A stretch of 64,000 nt of DNA from NCBI GenBank assembly GCA_015057165.1, contig SVEY01000011.1:20675-84674 (forward strand). The letters are read 5' to 3'. The position numbers and the translations under genes were made by a program. The stretch comes from Lachnospiraceae bacterium. Its GTDB lineage: Bacteria; Bacillota; Clostridia; Lachnospirales; Lachnospiraceae. Position 1 is the stretch's first letter; every line of letters begins with the position of its first letter. The notes under the pieces are model-generated. The model saw nothing but the letters and a program-made list of their open reading frames with translations, had not been told where the DNA came from and did no database searches. Below are positions 55,601-64,000 of this stretch, piece after piece.

Positions 55601-56943
55601 CAATTAGAGTAAGAGAGAAGAATAAGCAGGAGAGAGAAATTGTGCCTGCTAATTACAATAGAAGAATATTTACTAAGAAGATGAAGGCAGAATATACGAT
55701 AATCTGTCCTCAGATGGCACCTTTCCACTTCGAATTAATAGAGCCTGCATTTAATGCTGCAGGATATAAGCTTGTAATTCCGGATGTTCCTGCAAGAACT
55801 TGTGTTGATGTTGGACTTAAATACGTTAATAATGATGCATGTTATCCATCCCTTATTGTTGTGGGACAGATTATGACGGCTATTACAAGCGGAGAATATG
55901 ACCTTTCTAAGACGGCCGTTCTTATATCACAGACTGGTGGTGGATGTAGAGCTAGTAACTATATTGGATTTATTAGAAGAGCCCTCGCGAAGATTGGTCA
56001 TCCAGAAGTTCCTGTTATCTCAATTAACTTAAGTGGTTTGGAGAGTAATCCTGGATTTAAGCTTACACCTAGTCTTATTCAGAGAGGACTATATGCACTT
56101 ATATTTGGTGACATATTCCTTCGTTGTATATACAGAATCAGACCATACGAAGCTATTCCAGGTTCTACTGATGAACTTCATGAGAAATGGAAAGATAGAA
56201 TTATAGAATTTATCACCAAGGATGGATATGTATCTCATTCTAAATACAAGAAAATGTGTAGAGATATAATCAAGGATTTCGATACACTTCCTATTCGCGA
56301 TATTAAGAAGCCTCGTGTTGGAATCGTTGGTGAGATTCTTGTTAAGTTCCTGCCTGCGGCCAATAATCATTTAGCAGACCTGTTAGAGCAGGAAGGAGCT
56401 GAACCTGTAGTTCCTGACCTTACGGATTTCTTACTGTATTGCTTCTATAACAATAATTTCAAGGAAGAGAATCTTGGAATGAGTAAGAAGAGTAAGAGAC
56501 TTAGTAACTACGGAATCAAGTTCTTCGAGTGGCTTAGAAAAGAAGCAAGAAAAGCATTTGAAGAAAGTGAACGTTTTGAGCCACCTGCCCACATAGAAGA
56601 CCTTGCAAAGGCAGCAGAGTCAGTGGTATCAATAGGTAATCAGACAGGGGAAGGATGGTTCCTTACAGGTGAGATGCTAGAGCTTATTGAATCCGGTGCA
56701 TCTAACATTGTATGTATTCAGCCATTTGGTTGCCTGCCTAACCACATTGTAGGTAAAGGTGTTATTAAGAAACTTCGTCATATGAATCCTACAGCTAACA
56801 TTGTTGCTATTGACTATGATCCTGGTGCATCAGAAGTTAATCAGCTCAACAGAATTAAGCTTATGTTATCAACTGCAATGAAGAATCTTGATAAAGAGAC
56901 TTTAGAGAAAGAAGAAGAGTATAAGAAGGCTGTAAATGAGTAG
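52651..56943 (+). CDS. Giant 2-hydroxyacyl-CoA dehydratase activase (double BadF/BcrA domain + DUF2229)
   Basis: The ATG at 52651 follows AAAGGA (1430 residues). Two ASKHA ATPase domains are present, beginning [15 protein letters not shown] (~res 9) and [17 protein letters not shown] (~res 325). Their [4Fe-4S] cysteines are in [11 protein letters not shown] and [13 protein letters not shown]2229 and a dehydratase-like region complete the protein. Small activases (HgdC) use ATP to inject an electron into 2-hydroxyacyl-CoA dehydratases; the large fused version is common in Clostridia and its partner is unknown. Confidence 0.92.
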   Translation: MSSDTLHKLGIDIGSTTVKVAVLDEDNNLLFSDYERHFANIRETLQDLLKKAYDVTGPIKVMPMITGSGGLTLAKHLEIPFVQEVIAVSTALTFYAPQTDVAIELGGEDAKIIYFENGNVEQRMNGICAGGTGSFIDQMASLIQTDASGLNEYAKSYKEIYPIAARCGVFAKTDIQPLINEGATREDLSASIFQAVVNQTISGLACGKPIRGHVAFLGGPLHFLDQLKEAFIRTLNLDDEHAITPNNSHLFAAIGSAMNCKKENYTELEDILEKLSSDIVMEFEVARMEPLFKDDKEYEAFTKRHGSNHVKTADIKSHKGNCYLGIDAGSTTTKVALVDEDGSLLYSFYDNNNGSPLNTCIRAMKEIYELLPEDASIVHSCSTGYGEALLKSALMLDDGEVETVAHYYAAAHFNPKVDCILDIGGQDMKCIKIKNNTVDSVQLNEACSSGCGSFIETFAKSLNYSVRDFAKEALFAKHPIDLGTRCTVFMNSKVKQAQKEGASVADISSGLAYSVIKNALFKVIKLSDASDLGENVVVQGGTFYNDAVLRSFEKISGVEAIRPDIAGIMGAFGAALIAKERYEENPTTTTLSIEEINNLTFETSLTRCQNCNNHCLLTINKFSGDRQFITGNRCERGLGKEKNKDNIPNLYEYKYKRLFAYPPLKVEDAPRGTVGIPRVLNLYENYPYWATFFKELGFRVVLSPRSTRNIYELGIESIPSESECYPAKLAHGHVQWLINKEVDFIFYPCIPYERNEFPDSNNHYNCPIVTSYAENIKNNVDEITSGKVRFLNPFMAFTSEEILTNQLVKVFGKEFPDITSNEVRAAGAKAWAEQNAFRQDMTDKGEEVLKYLEETGKRGIVLAGRPYHVDPEINHGIPELINSYGIAVLTEDSISHLGNVERPLIVMDQWMFHSRMYAAANYVKKTENLDLIQLNSFGCGLDAVTTDCVNDILTNSGKIYTCLKIDEVNNLGAARIRIRSLLAAIRVREKNKQEREIVPANYNRRIFTKKMKAEYTIICPQMAPFHFELIEPAFNAAGYKLVIPDVPARTCVDVGLKYVNNDACYPSLIVVGQIMTAITSGEYDLSKTAVLISQTGGGCRASNYIGFIRRALAKIGHPEVPVISINLSGLESNPGFKLTPSLIQRGLYALIFGDIFLRCIYRIRPYEAIPGSTDELHEKWKDRIIEFITKDGYVSHSKYKKMCRDIIKDFDTLPIRDIKKPRVGIVGEILVKFLPAANNHLADLLEQEGAEPVVPDLTDFLLYCFYNNNFKEENLGMSKKSKRLSNYGIKFFEWLRKEARKAFEESERFEPPAHIEDLAKAAESVVSIGNQTGEGWFLTGEMLELIESGASNIVCIQPFGCLPNHIVGKGVIKKLRHMNPTANIVAIDYDPGASEVNQLNRIKLMLSTAMKNLDKETLEKEEEYKKAVNE

Positions 56944-56995
56944 GTCGATTATTTTCATATAATCTGCGTAAAGTATTGAATAAAGGAATTATTAT

Positions 56996-57988
56996 ATGTT
57001 AAACAAATTAGAAAGAAAGATAGGAAAGTACGCAATACCACACTTAATCAATTATTTATTAATAGGTTATGCTATCGGATATGTACTTTATCTTACATCA
57101 AGCTTTAGTGGAGTTAATATCCTAAGCTATTTGACACTTGAACCATATTATATTATCCATGAATTCCAATTCTGGAGACTTATAACATGGGTTCTGATGC
57201 CACCAACATCAGGACAGGGACTTATGGGTGTATTCTTCATGGTTATTATGATGTTCTTCTATTACCAGCTTGGTAATACATTAGAAGCAACATGGGGAGC
57301 ATTTAAGTTTAACCTTTATATGTTCGGTGGATTGATATTTACAATAGGCGGTGCCTTCCTTGGATATCTTGTGTATTATCTTGTTGGTGGCGGTGAAGCG
57401 CCAATTGGAATTGGATATTATGTGAGCACTAATTGGCTTAATATGTCAATCTTTCTTGCATTTGCCCTTTGTTATCCTGATATGCAGATACTGTTCATGT
57501 TCTTCATACCGCTTAAGATGAAATGGATGGCAGTTATCTATGCTTTAATTACAGGATATCAAGTTGTAATAAGTCTCATTATGAAGAATTGGATGTCATG
57601 TATTATAATTGTTGCATCCCTTCTTAACTTTGGATTATTCTGGCTTACCACTAGGAATTATAAGTCCGTTTCGGCTGGTAGTGGAGCAGGGTGGTCGCCA
57701 TTTGGAAATCGCAACAAATCAAGATTTAAGACTAACAGAAATGGATATCATGCAAATGGTAATGGTGCAGGATTTAGACCGTTTAATGGGACAGATAGTA
57801 ACAATACTCAATCTGCAGCAGGCAATCCTAAGAGAAGCCGCAATAACGTTATAGCACGTCATAAGTGTGCTATTTGTGGCAAGACAGACGTTACCAACCC
57901 AGAACTAACATTTAGATTCTGCTCTAAATGTAATGGCAATTACGAGTATTGCGAAAATCACATATTTACACATGTGCATAAGAAGTAA
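56996..57988 (+). CDS. Rhomboid-like membrane protein with C-terminal zinc-binding cysteines
   Basis: A 330-residue protein with about six membrane helices in the first ~220 residues, arranged as in rhomboid/derlin folds (FQFWRLITWVLMPP; FYYQLGNTLEATWGAFKFN). The catalytic GxSG serine and the histidine are not seen, so it is likely a pseudoprotease. A Gly/Asn-rich linker leads to a zinc-ribbon-like end, CAICGK...CSKCNGNYEYC. It lies 52 bp after the activase. Confidence 0.75.
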   Translation: MLNKLERKIGKYAIPHLINYLLIGYAIGYVLYLTSSFSGVNILSYLTLEPYYIIHEFQFWRLITWVLMPPTSGQGLMGVFFMVIMMFFYYQLGNTLEATWGAFKFNLYMFGGLIFTIGGAFLGYLVYYLVGGGEAPIGIGYYVSTNWLNMSIFLAFALCYPDMQILFMFFIPLKMKWMAVIYALITGYQVVISLIMKNWMSCIIIVASLLNFGLFWLTTRNYKSVSAGSGAGWSPFGNRNKSRFKTNRNGYHANGNGAGFRPFNGTDSNNTQSAAGNPKRSRNNVIARHKCAICGKTDVTNPELTFRFCSKCNGNYEYCENHIFTHVHKK

Positions 57989-57998
57989 GTTATAATGA

Positions 57999-58228
57999 GA
58001 TACTTTCTGGTCTAATATATATTTATACATTAGTTCGAGCTTAGAATATGTTAGTGAATGATTAAGTGAGAGAAAATTTTGCCATGGACGGCAAAATTAA
58101 CGCGCGCGAACACGGATGTGAGTCGCAAGCGGTTCTCGCCATAATAATTATTAAAATTCATCATCATTCATTTACATATTCTTAGCAAAGAACTACCAGT
58201 ATGAATATATATTAGACCAGAAAGTATC
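57999..58228. mobile_element. 230-bp MITE-like element with 25-bp perfect terminal inverted repeats
   Basis: The left end (57999-58023, GATACTTTCTGGTCTAATAT...) is the exact reverse complement of the right end (58204-58228). Pairing continues imperfectly inward (GCTTAGAATATGT / ACATATTCTTAGC), with a central hairpin AATTTTGCC / GGCAAAATT near 58075-58100 and a GC-rich core (ACGCGCGCGAACACGG). No ORF is inside. It fills almost the whole gap between the rhomboid-like gene and glnS. No clear target-site duplication was seen. Confidence 0.75.
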
Positions 58229-58276
58229 AATATAATAACTACATACTTAGAACTATAATGATAAATAGGAGTACAT

Positions 58277-59941
58277 ATGGAAAACGAAACTGTATCTAAG
58301 AATTTTATAGAGAGAGAGATAGAGAAGGATTTGGCGGAAGGTGTGTATGATGAAGTAGTTACAAGGTTTCCACCGGAGCCTAATGGTTATCTTCATATAG
58401 GTCATGCTAAGTCGATTCTTCTTAATTATGGACTTGCCCAAGAATATGATGGGATATTTCACATGAGGTTCGACGACACGAACCCTACGAAAGAGAAGAC
58501 AGAGTTCGTAGATTCTATCAAAGAAGATATCATGTGGCTTGGTGCCGACTTCAAGGATCATCTCTATTTTGCTTCTGATTATTTTGATAAAATGTATGAA
58601 TGTGCCATTAAGTTAATTAAGGATGGCAAGGCATATGTATCTGACCTTAATGCTGAAGAGATTAGAGAGTATCGTGGTACATTAGAGACTCCAGGCAAGA
58701 AGGATCCTTATTCTGATAGAACGGTTGAAGAGAATCTTAAGCTTTTTCAAGAGATGAAAGATGGTGTGTATGAGGACGGAAGTAAAGTCCTTCGTGCCAA
58801 GATTGATATGAATTCACCTAATATTAATATGAGAGATCCTATAATTTATCGCGTGGCACATCTTACTCATCACAATACAGGTGATAAATGGTGCATCTAT
58901 CCTATGTATGATTTTGCACATCCGATTGAGGATGCTATTGAAGGTGTGACTCACTCAATATGTACATTGGAATTTGAGGATCATAGACCCTTGTATGACT
59001 GGGTTGTTAGAGAAGTGGGCTTTGAGAGACCACCTAGACAGATAGAATTCGCCAAGATGTATCTTACTAATGTAGTTACCGGTAAGAGATATATTAAGAA
59101 ACTTGTTGAAGAAGGTACTGTTGATGGATGGGACGATCCAAGACTTGTGTCCATAGCTGCTCTACGTCGTCGTGGATACACTCCTGAGTCTATTGCGAAG
59201 TTCGTTGAACTATGTGGTGTATCCAAGTCTAATTCATCTGTGGATTATGCTATGCTTGAGTATTGTATTAGAGAAGACCTTAAGATGAAGGCTCCGCGTG
59301 TAATGGCAGTACTTGATCCTATAAAACTTGTGATTGACAATTATCCCTCTGATGATATAGAAATGCTTGAAGCACCTAACAACATGGAGAATCCAGAACT
59401 TGGAACACGTAAGATTCCATTTGGCAAGGAGCTTTACATTAATAGAGATGACTTTATGATTGAGCCACCTAAGAAGTATTTCAGACTATATCCAGGTAAT
59501 GAAGTTCGCCTGATGAATGCATATTTTGTAACATGTACAAGTTACGAGACTGATGATGATGGAAATGTGACTGTTATACATTGTACTTATGATCCAGCAT
59601 CCAAGGGCGGCAATAGCCCAGACGGTCGTAAGGTTAAGGGTACAATTCACTGGGTATGTGCGTCGGATTGTTTTAAGGCCACAGTTCGTCTATATGAGAA
59701 CCTTGTTGATGAAGAGAAGGGTGTATATGATGATAATGGAAATGTTAATGTGAATCCAAATTCTCTTACTGTTCTTAAAGACTGCTATATCGAGCCATCT
59801 GTTAAGGATGCTAAGGTATATGACAGATTTCAGTTTGTACGACAGGGATTTTTCGTGGTAGATTCCAAGGATTCTAGCGAAGGAGCACCGGTATTTAATA
59901 GAATTGTGTCCCTTAAGAGTTCTTTCAAGTTGCCAAAATAA
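58277..59941 (+). CDS. glnS: Glutaminyl-tRNA synthetase
   Basis: A 554-residue class I aminoacyl-tRNA synthetase, normal for GlnRS. The HIGH motif is H40-I-G-H43 ([16 protein letters not shown]), the GlnRS-type RFDDTNP motif follows, and the KMSK counterpart is VTGKRY, a relaxed form. The C-terminal half has the beta-barrel anticodon domain. AGGAG lies 7 bases before the ATG. A glnS implies direct Gln-tRNA charging, although many Clostridia also use GatCAB. Confidence 0.96.
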   Translation: MENETVSKNFIEREIEKDLAEGVYDEVVTRFPPEPNGYLHIGHAKSILLNYGLAQEYDGIFHMRFDDTNPTKEKTEFVDSIKEDIMWLGADFKDHLYFASDYFDKMYECAIKLIKDGKAYVSDLNAEEIREYRGTLETPGKKDPYSDRTVEENLKLFQEMKDGVYEDGSKVLRAKIDMNSPNINMRDPIIYRVAHLTHHNTGDKWCIYPMYDFAHPIEDAIEGVTHSICTLEFEDHRPLYDWVVREVGFERPPRQIEFAKMYLTNVVTGKRYIKKLVEEGTVDGWDDPRLVSIAALRRRGYTPESIAKFVELCGVSKSNSSVDYAMLEYCIREDLKMKAPRVMAVLDPIKLVIDNYPSDDIEMLEAPNNMENPELGTRKIPFGKELYINRDDFMIEPPKKYFRLYPGNEVRLMNAYFVTCTSYETDDDGNVTVIHCTYDPASKGGNSPDGRKVKGTIHWVCASDCFKATVRLYENLVDEEKGVYDDNGNVNVNPNSLTVLKDCYIEPSVKDAKVYDRFQFVRQGFFVVDSKDSSEGAPVFNRIVSLKSSFKLPK

Positions 59942-60061
59942 TTTTATACATGATGTATAGATTTATGTTATAATGAAATACACGGATTTTTTATGGATTG
60001 ATAGAGTGATTTGAGAATTGATACATTATAATTATTCGAAAACTTTGGGAAGAAGGTAAAC

Positions 60062-60922
60062 ATGAACAACTTATTAGCAGGAATGGAGAAATTTGGATTC
60101 GATACTTCAGAAGGTATTGATATCCTAAAAGATGACAAGCAGAAGACAAGTGTGCCTAAGAATGCCACAGTAGTAGAGAAGGCAGAGATTCAAGAGAAGG
60201 ATTTACTTATTGACAAGAAAGTAGAATGTCCTATATGTTTTACACAGATTACATACAAATCAACTCTTACAACTAAGCTCAAGAGATTAGAACCGGATTT
60301 TGATCTTCGTCCTAACTTTGAAGGTATTGATGATACGAAGTATGGTGTGGTATTCTGCAATCATTGTGGCTATGCAGCGCTTAATAAATTCTTCGAGCAT
60401 GTGTCTACTGGTCAGAAGAAGATGATTAGAGCTGCTGTATGCGAGAAGTTTAAGCCAATTCCTGTTCCAACTGGTGATACATATACATATGATTTTGCTG
60501 TTGAGAGACATAAGCTTGCACTTGTTACAGCTATGGCAAAGCGTGCCAAGCTTAGCGAGAAGGCATACATTTGTCTTAAGATAGCATGGCTTCGTCGCGC
60601 AGAACTAGAGAATCTGCCTGCTGATGTTACACCTGAACAGAAGAAGGAGAAAGAAGAAGAACTTCAAGGATTCTATCGTCAGGCGTATGATGGCTTTACT
60701 CAGGTTCTTTCTACTGAGATGCCTCCTTTCTGTGGCATGGATGAGCAGACAGTTCAATTTATGCTTGCTAATATGGCTATGTACTTCAATGAATATGACA
60801 AGGCTGCCAAGCTGGTTGCAGATCTTCTTACTTCACCTGGAGTTAATCGTCGTATTAAGGATAAATGTTCTGATTTAAAACCTGTTATATTACAAAAGAT
60901 TAAAGAGAGTAAGAACAAATAA
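60062..60922 (+). CDS. DUF2225 protein
   Basis: A 286-residue cytoplasmic protein. A zinc-ribbon-like pair CPICFTQITYK (~res 57) and CNHCGYAALNKFF (~res 100) with intervening basic region define DUF2225, common in Firmicutes and of unknown role. The C-terminal half is helical (TPR-like). Its last base overlaps the start of the following ATPase gene (TAATG), so the two are coupled. Confidence 0.85.
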   Translation: MNNLLAGMEKFGFDTSEGIDILKDDKQKTSVPKNATVVEKAEIQEKDLLIDKKVECPICFTQITYKSTLTTKLKRLEPDFDLRPNFEGIDDTKYGVVFCNHCGYAALNKFFEHVSTGQKKMIRAAVCEKFKPIPVPTGDTYTYDFAVERHKLALVTAMAKRAKLSEKAYICLKIAWLRRAELENLPADVTPEQKKEKEEELQGFYRQAYDGFTQVLSTEMPPFCGMDEQTVQFMLANMAMYFNEYDKAAKLVADLLTSPGVNRRIKDKCSDLKPVILQKIKESKNK

Positions 60923-62406
60923 TGGCAGTATTTGATTTTAACGATAATAAGAAAGATTCTAAAAGTGTGGTTGTTACATATGAGGTGTTCGATTCTAATA
61001 GAAGGAGCGCCGATTGTGACAACCCTATTTTAATAATTGATAATTCTAAGAGAGAGTGGGCTCATCATTCTAGCGGTATGTTCCAAAGCCCGCTTAAGGG
61101 AAGTGGATTCGAATTTCGAGTAGATGATACGGTTCTTGTGTCTGACATAATTAAGATTGATTCAAGATTCGTTAATCTTATTAAGTGGCTTGGAGAGAAT
61201 CATATTCAGGTGATTTTATCTGGTAGAAATAATGACAATGGATATTGTGTATATAAGATAAGAGAAACTGGTGTAAATGTTCGAGGCGCCAAGCTTTCAG
61301 CACAGGATGGATTCTTGCAATTTATGATGGAGAGACTATTCTTAAGTGATGCACCAGGACCTGAACTTGACGAGGAAGAAGATATTGAAGGCGATGGCAT
61401 GAAATTAACTTCGGTTCAGTCAATAACTGACTTTCTCACATGTGCAGGAAGAACACTTCCTGATAATATCAACCAATGGGCCAGACGAAATCTGGCTGTT
61501 GCAAAATCTTCTGAAGTAACACCAGAAGAAAGACGACATGCACAACGTGCAATCTCCATGATGCTTGGTATTCAATGGAAGAATAATTATTTTGAATCAA
61601 TTGACCCTGTTGAAGCCCGCAGGATACTTGATGAAGAATTATATGGAATGGATAATGTCAAGCAGCGAATCATTGAGACTATTATCCAGATTAATCGTAC
61701 ACATACACTTCCAGCATACGGCTTATTACTAATTGGTCCCGCAGGAACAGGAAAATCCCAGATAGCATATGCAGTTGCGCGTATTCTTAAGATGCCCTGG
61801 GCAACTCTCGAGATGAGTTCTATAAATGATCCGGAACAGTTAACTGGAAGTTCAAGGATTTATTCTAATGCGAAGCCTGGACTTATAATGGAATCCTTTG
61901 CTGAGGCTGAGAGTTCTAACCTAGTATTTATTATAAATGAGCTAGATAAGGCAGCCTCTGGTAAGGGAAATGCTAATCCGGCCGATGTACTCCTTACACT
62001 TCTTGATAATCTGGGATTTACAGATAACTATATTGAATGTAACATTCCAACTACTGGTGTATATCCAATAGCTACGGCTAATGATAAGAGTGAGATTTCT
62101 GCACCACTTATGTCCAGGTTTGCAGTAATTGAACTTCCTGATTATACAGTAGAAGAGAAGAAAGTAATATTTACAGATTACGCAATGCCTAAAGTCTTGA
62201 AGCGAATAGGCTTAAAGAAAGAAGAATGCATCATGACAGATGATGGCCTTGATGCTTTAATGGACATTTACAAAGATACTTCTGGTATTCGTGATATTGA
62301 GCAGGCGGCGGAACATATTGCTGCTAATGCGTTGTATCAGATAGAAGCAGAAGGGAAGACGGTAGTAGAATTTACAGGTGAAATGATAAGAGACCTACTT
62401 AAGTAG
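60922..62406 (+). CDS. AAA+ ATPase, Lon/MoxR-like without protease domain
   Basis: A 494-residue protein starting on the TAATG overlap with DUF2225. The N-terminal ~230 residues are unrecognised, then an AAA+ module follows with Walker A GPAGTGKS (from residue 272), Walker B-like LVFIINELDKA, sensor-type IATANDKSEIS and arginine finger SRFAVIELPDY. No C-terminal Lon Ser-Lys protease is present. It likely remodels a partner complex, perhaps together with the DUF2225 protein. Confidence 0.85.
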   Translation: MAVFDFNDNKKDSKSVVVTYEVFDSNRRSADCDNPILIIDNSKREWAHHSSGMFQSPLKGSGFEFRVDDTVLVSDIIKIDSRFVNLIKWLGENHIQVILSGRNNDNGYCVYKIRETGVNVRGAKLSAQDGFLQFMMERLFLSDAPGPELDEEEDIEGDGMKLTSVQSITDFLTCAGRTLPDNINQWARRNLAVAKSSEVTPEERRHAQRAISMMLGIQWKNNYFESIDPVEARRILDEELYGMDNVKQRIIETIIQINRTHTLPAYGLLLIGPAGTGKSQIAYAVARILKMPWATLEMSSINDPEQLTGSSRIYSNAKPGLIMESFAEAESSNLVFIINELDKAASGKGNANPADVLLTLLDNLGFTDNYIECNIPTTGVYPIATANDKSEISAPLMSRFAVIELPDYTVEEKKVIFTDYAMPKVLKRIGLKKEECIMTDDGLDALMDIYKDTSGIRDIEQAAEHIAANALYQIEAEGKTVVEFTGEMIRDLLK

Positions 62407-62418
62407 GTCTCTTTATTT
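62389..62418 (+). terminator. Terminator overlapping the ATPase stop codon
   Basis: A perfect 24-bp palindrome (AGAGACCTACTT / AAGTAGGTCTCT) spans the stop codon and is followed by TTATTT. Confidence 0.85.
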
Positions 62419-62458
62419 ATGATAATTTACACTAAATGTGTGATGAATTTCCAAAAGC

Positions 62459-62508
62459 TCATATGAAAAATGTGATATTGCGCCAGAAAATCATATGAAA
62501 AGTGTGAT
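62459..62508 (+). repeat. Two 18-bp direct repeats upstream of the AAA_14 gene
   Basis: TCATATGAAAAATGTGAT (62459-62476) and TCATATGAAAAGTGTGAT (62491-62508) have a 32-bp period, about three helical turns, so both face the same side of DNA. A partial third copy (AAATGTGTGATG) lies at 62434. Likely regulator sites. Confidence 0.6.
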
Positions 62509-62591
62509 TATTATTGTTTCTATCATTTGTTGGTGGTATACTTGCTTTATAGAAATGGCTTTGTAATGCAATATAATAGGGAGAGTTTTGT

Positions 62592-63917
62592 ATGGATAGA
62601 TTGGTAATGAATGACTTGGTTAAGTGGAAGAATAAGAGTAATAGAAAACCTCTTATGTTACTTGGTGTTAGACAATGTGGCAAAACATATATTGCTAAGC
62701 AGTTTGGCAAAGAATACTTTGAGAATGTAGCTTATTTTAACTTTGAAGGAAATAAAGCATTAAGTTCCCTGTTTGATTATAATCTTGATGTTAATCGCAT
62801 TATAAGTGAGTTGAACTCCTTTATCGCAGGCGAAAGAATTGTGCCAGGGAAAACACTTTTAATCTTTGATGAGATTCAGTCATCACCTAATGCTATTACC
62901 TCCTTAAAGTATTTTTGTGAAGATATGCCCCGGTTACATATTATTGCAGCAGGCTCCCTTCTTGGAGTGTCACTCAATAGAGAAGAATTGTCTTTCCCTG
63001 TAGGAAAGGTTGAAAGGATTACAATGTATCCCCTTAGTTTTAAGGAGTTTGTTATTGCTAATGGGGATGGAGATTATATTAATGCACTGGATTCTATGGA
63101 TAATAAGAGGGAAATTCCAGAGCTATATACTGAACCTCTAAGAAAACATTTATTGAATTATTATATAATCGGTGGTATGCCAGCAGCAGTTGATGCATGG
63201 ATTAATACCCATAGTTATGAAGAGGTCGAAAGCATTCAGTCTAACATTATAGAAGATTATGAGAATGATTTTGCTAAATATGCCCCAATAAAAGAAGTGC
63301 CTAAAATAAGGCAGATATGGCATTCTATACCAGAACAGTTGGCGAAGGATAATAACAAGTTTGTTTTTTCTCATGTAAAAAAGGGTGGTAGAGCAAGGGA
63401 ATTAGAAGATGCATTAGAGTGGTTAATAGATGCTGGGCTTGTATATAAGCTGAAACTTGTGGAAGAACCAGAATTACCACTTTCTTATATGGCAGATGAT
63501 TCATCATTTAAGGTATTCATGTCAGATGTTGGATTACTTAGATATAGATCTAACGTATATTATAAAACTATTCTTGAGGGCGATGACAGATATATTAGAT
63601 TCAAAGGTGCGATTGCAGAAAACTATGTTCTAACAGAGCTAGTAAATAATAGCATGTCAAGCTATTACTGGCGTTCGGGTAATCAAGCAGAAGTAGATTT
63701 TATTTCTGAATATAATGGTTATATGATTCCTATTGAGGTTAAATCGGCGGAAAATACGCGTGCAAAGAGTTTCGCAAGTTTTATAGCAAAGTACAAACCC
63801 AGATTTGGATTTAAAGTATCGTTAAAAAATGTTGGAGATAATCAAGTGAAAGATACTTTGGTTTATAATCTTCCATTGTATATGTTGTGGAAGATAAAAA
63901 AATATATATCTAATTAA
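62592..63917 (+). CDS. AAA_14 ATPase with C-terminal DUF4143 domain
   Basis: A 441-residue protein. Walker A is GVRQCGKT (25-32), Walker B TLLIFDEIQSSP, then HIIAAGSLLGVSL and the typical YPLSFKEFV segment. DUF4143 (~200-400) ends in a PD-(D/E)XK-like YYWRSGNQAEVDFISEY...PIEVKS. These ATPases are very common in anaerobes and of unknown cellular function. GGGAGAG is the ribosome binding site. Confidence 0.9.
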   Translation: MDRLVMNDLVKWKNKSNRKPLMLLGVRQCGKTYIAKQFGKEYFENVAYFNFEGNKALSSLFDYNLDVNRIISELNSFIAGERIVPGKTLLIFDEIQSSPNAITSLKYFCEDMPRLHIIAAGSLLGVSLNREELSFPVGKVERITMYPLSFKEFVIANGDGDYINALDSMDNKREIPELYTEPLRKHLLNYYIIGGMPAAVDAWINTHSYEEVESIQSNIIEDYENDFAKYAPIKEVPKIRQIWHSIPEQLAKDNNKFVFSHVKKGGRARELEDALEWLIDAGLVYKLKLVEEPELPLSYMADDSSFKVFMSDVGLLRYRSNVYYKTILEGDDRYIRFKGAIAENYVLTELVNNSMSSYYWRSGNQAEVDFISEYNGYMIPIEVKSAENTRAKSFASFIAKYKPRFGFKVSLKNVGDNQVKDTLVYNLPLYMLWKIKKYISN

Positions 63918-63952
63918 TATGATAAGGGGCTGTAAAAAAACTCCCCTAACGG

Positions 63953-63989
63953 AAAAGCAGCTATGAGCTCGCGCTCATAGCTGCTTTTT
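63953..63989 (+). terminator. Rho-independent terminator after the AAA_14 gene
   Basis: A perfect 16-bp stem (AAAAGCAGCTATGAGC / GCTCATAGCTGCTTTT) around a 4-nt loop, ending in T residues. A smaller GGGG...CCCC hairpin with an A-run loop (63926-63946) precedes it. Confidence 0.9.
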
Positions 63990-64000
63990 GGTATAATTAA

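Noticed and set aside
57989..58276. T-box riboswitch upstream of glnS
   Set aside because: The leader is explained by a near-complete inverted repeat; the conserved T-box bulge and antiterminator sequence were not seen.

Overview
The window is AT-rich, densely packed bacterial DNA that reads as an anaerobic Firmicute, most likely Lachnospiraceae (Butyrivibrio/Roseburia-like). This is inferred from the corrinoid-protein activator (RACo-type), flavodiiron protein, two HypB GTPases, a giant 2-hydroxyacyl-CoA dehydratase activase, GlnRS, DUF2225, DUF6382-FHA proteins, strong AGGAGG ribosome binding sites and TTGACA/TATAAT promoters. No rRNA, tRNA or CRISPR array was recognised.

Layout. 1-9.2 kb holds metabolic genes (RACo end, fprA, metY, a 2-hydroxyacid dehydrogenase, a BaiN/HI0933 flavoprotein, tandem hypB), a Phd-like antitoxin pair and an Rpn-family nuclease. 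9.2-14.1 kb holds an XRE regulator divergent from a 1477-residue surface protein of Ig-like repeats. 14.2-24.3 kb is a type VIIb secretion locus: PP2C phosphatase, Ser/Thr kinase, a membrane protein with a nine-fold 11-residue Thr ladder, a DUF6382-FHA protein, an EsaB/YukD ubiquitin-like protein, the EssC ATPase, a membrane zinc-ribbon protein and a WXG100 protein. EsaA and EssA were not found.

24.4-44.7 kb is the cargo region. Two modules each contain a DUF5082-like small helical protein, a second small helical partner, and a ~1770-residue toxin. Each toxin has an N-terminal helical targeting domain, a DUF6531/RHS (YD-repeat) shell and a variable glycine-zipper C-terminus. Toxin 1 has a membrane/winged-helix immunity candidate. 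Toxin 2 is followed by small two-TM immunity candidates and an orphan RHS C-terminal cassette with its own immunity genes and broken leftovers. Between the modules sits an ATPase + TOPRIM (RloA/RloB-like) pair flanked by 101-bp identical direct repeats, next to an XRE gene and a truncated HipA-like remnant.

45-52.4 kb is a defence and decay region: a 742-residue AAA ATPase, a degraded stretch (ABC ATPase tail, decayed Fic leader), a two-gene system of an unknown helical protein plus a TIR protein, and a Fic AMPylase behind a long hairpin. 52.6-64 kb returns to housekeeping genes: dehydratase activase, rhomboid-like protein, a 230-bp MITE-like palindrome, glnS, a DUF2225 protein, a Lon-like AAA+ ATPase and an AAA_14/DUF4143 ATPase.

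The likely joint story: a phosphorylation-controlled T7SSb machine (kinase, phosphatase, Thr ladder, FHA domains) exports Rhs-type antibacterial toxins, carried with dedicated targeting partners, under a promoter design shared by the secretion and cargo units. The toxin tails and immunity genes are being reshuffled as cassettes.
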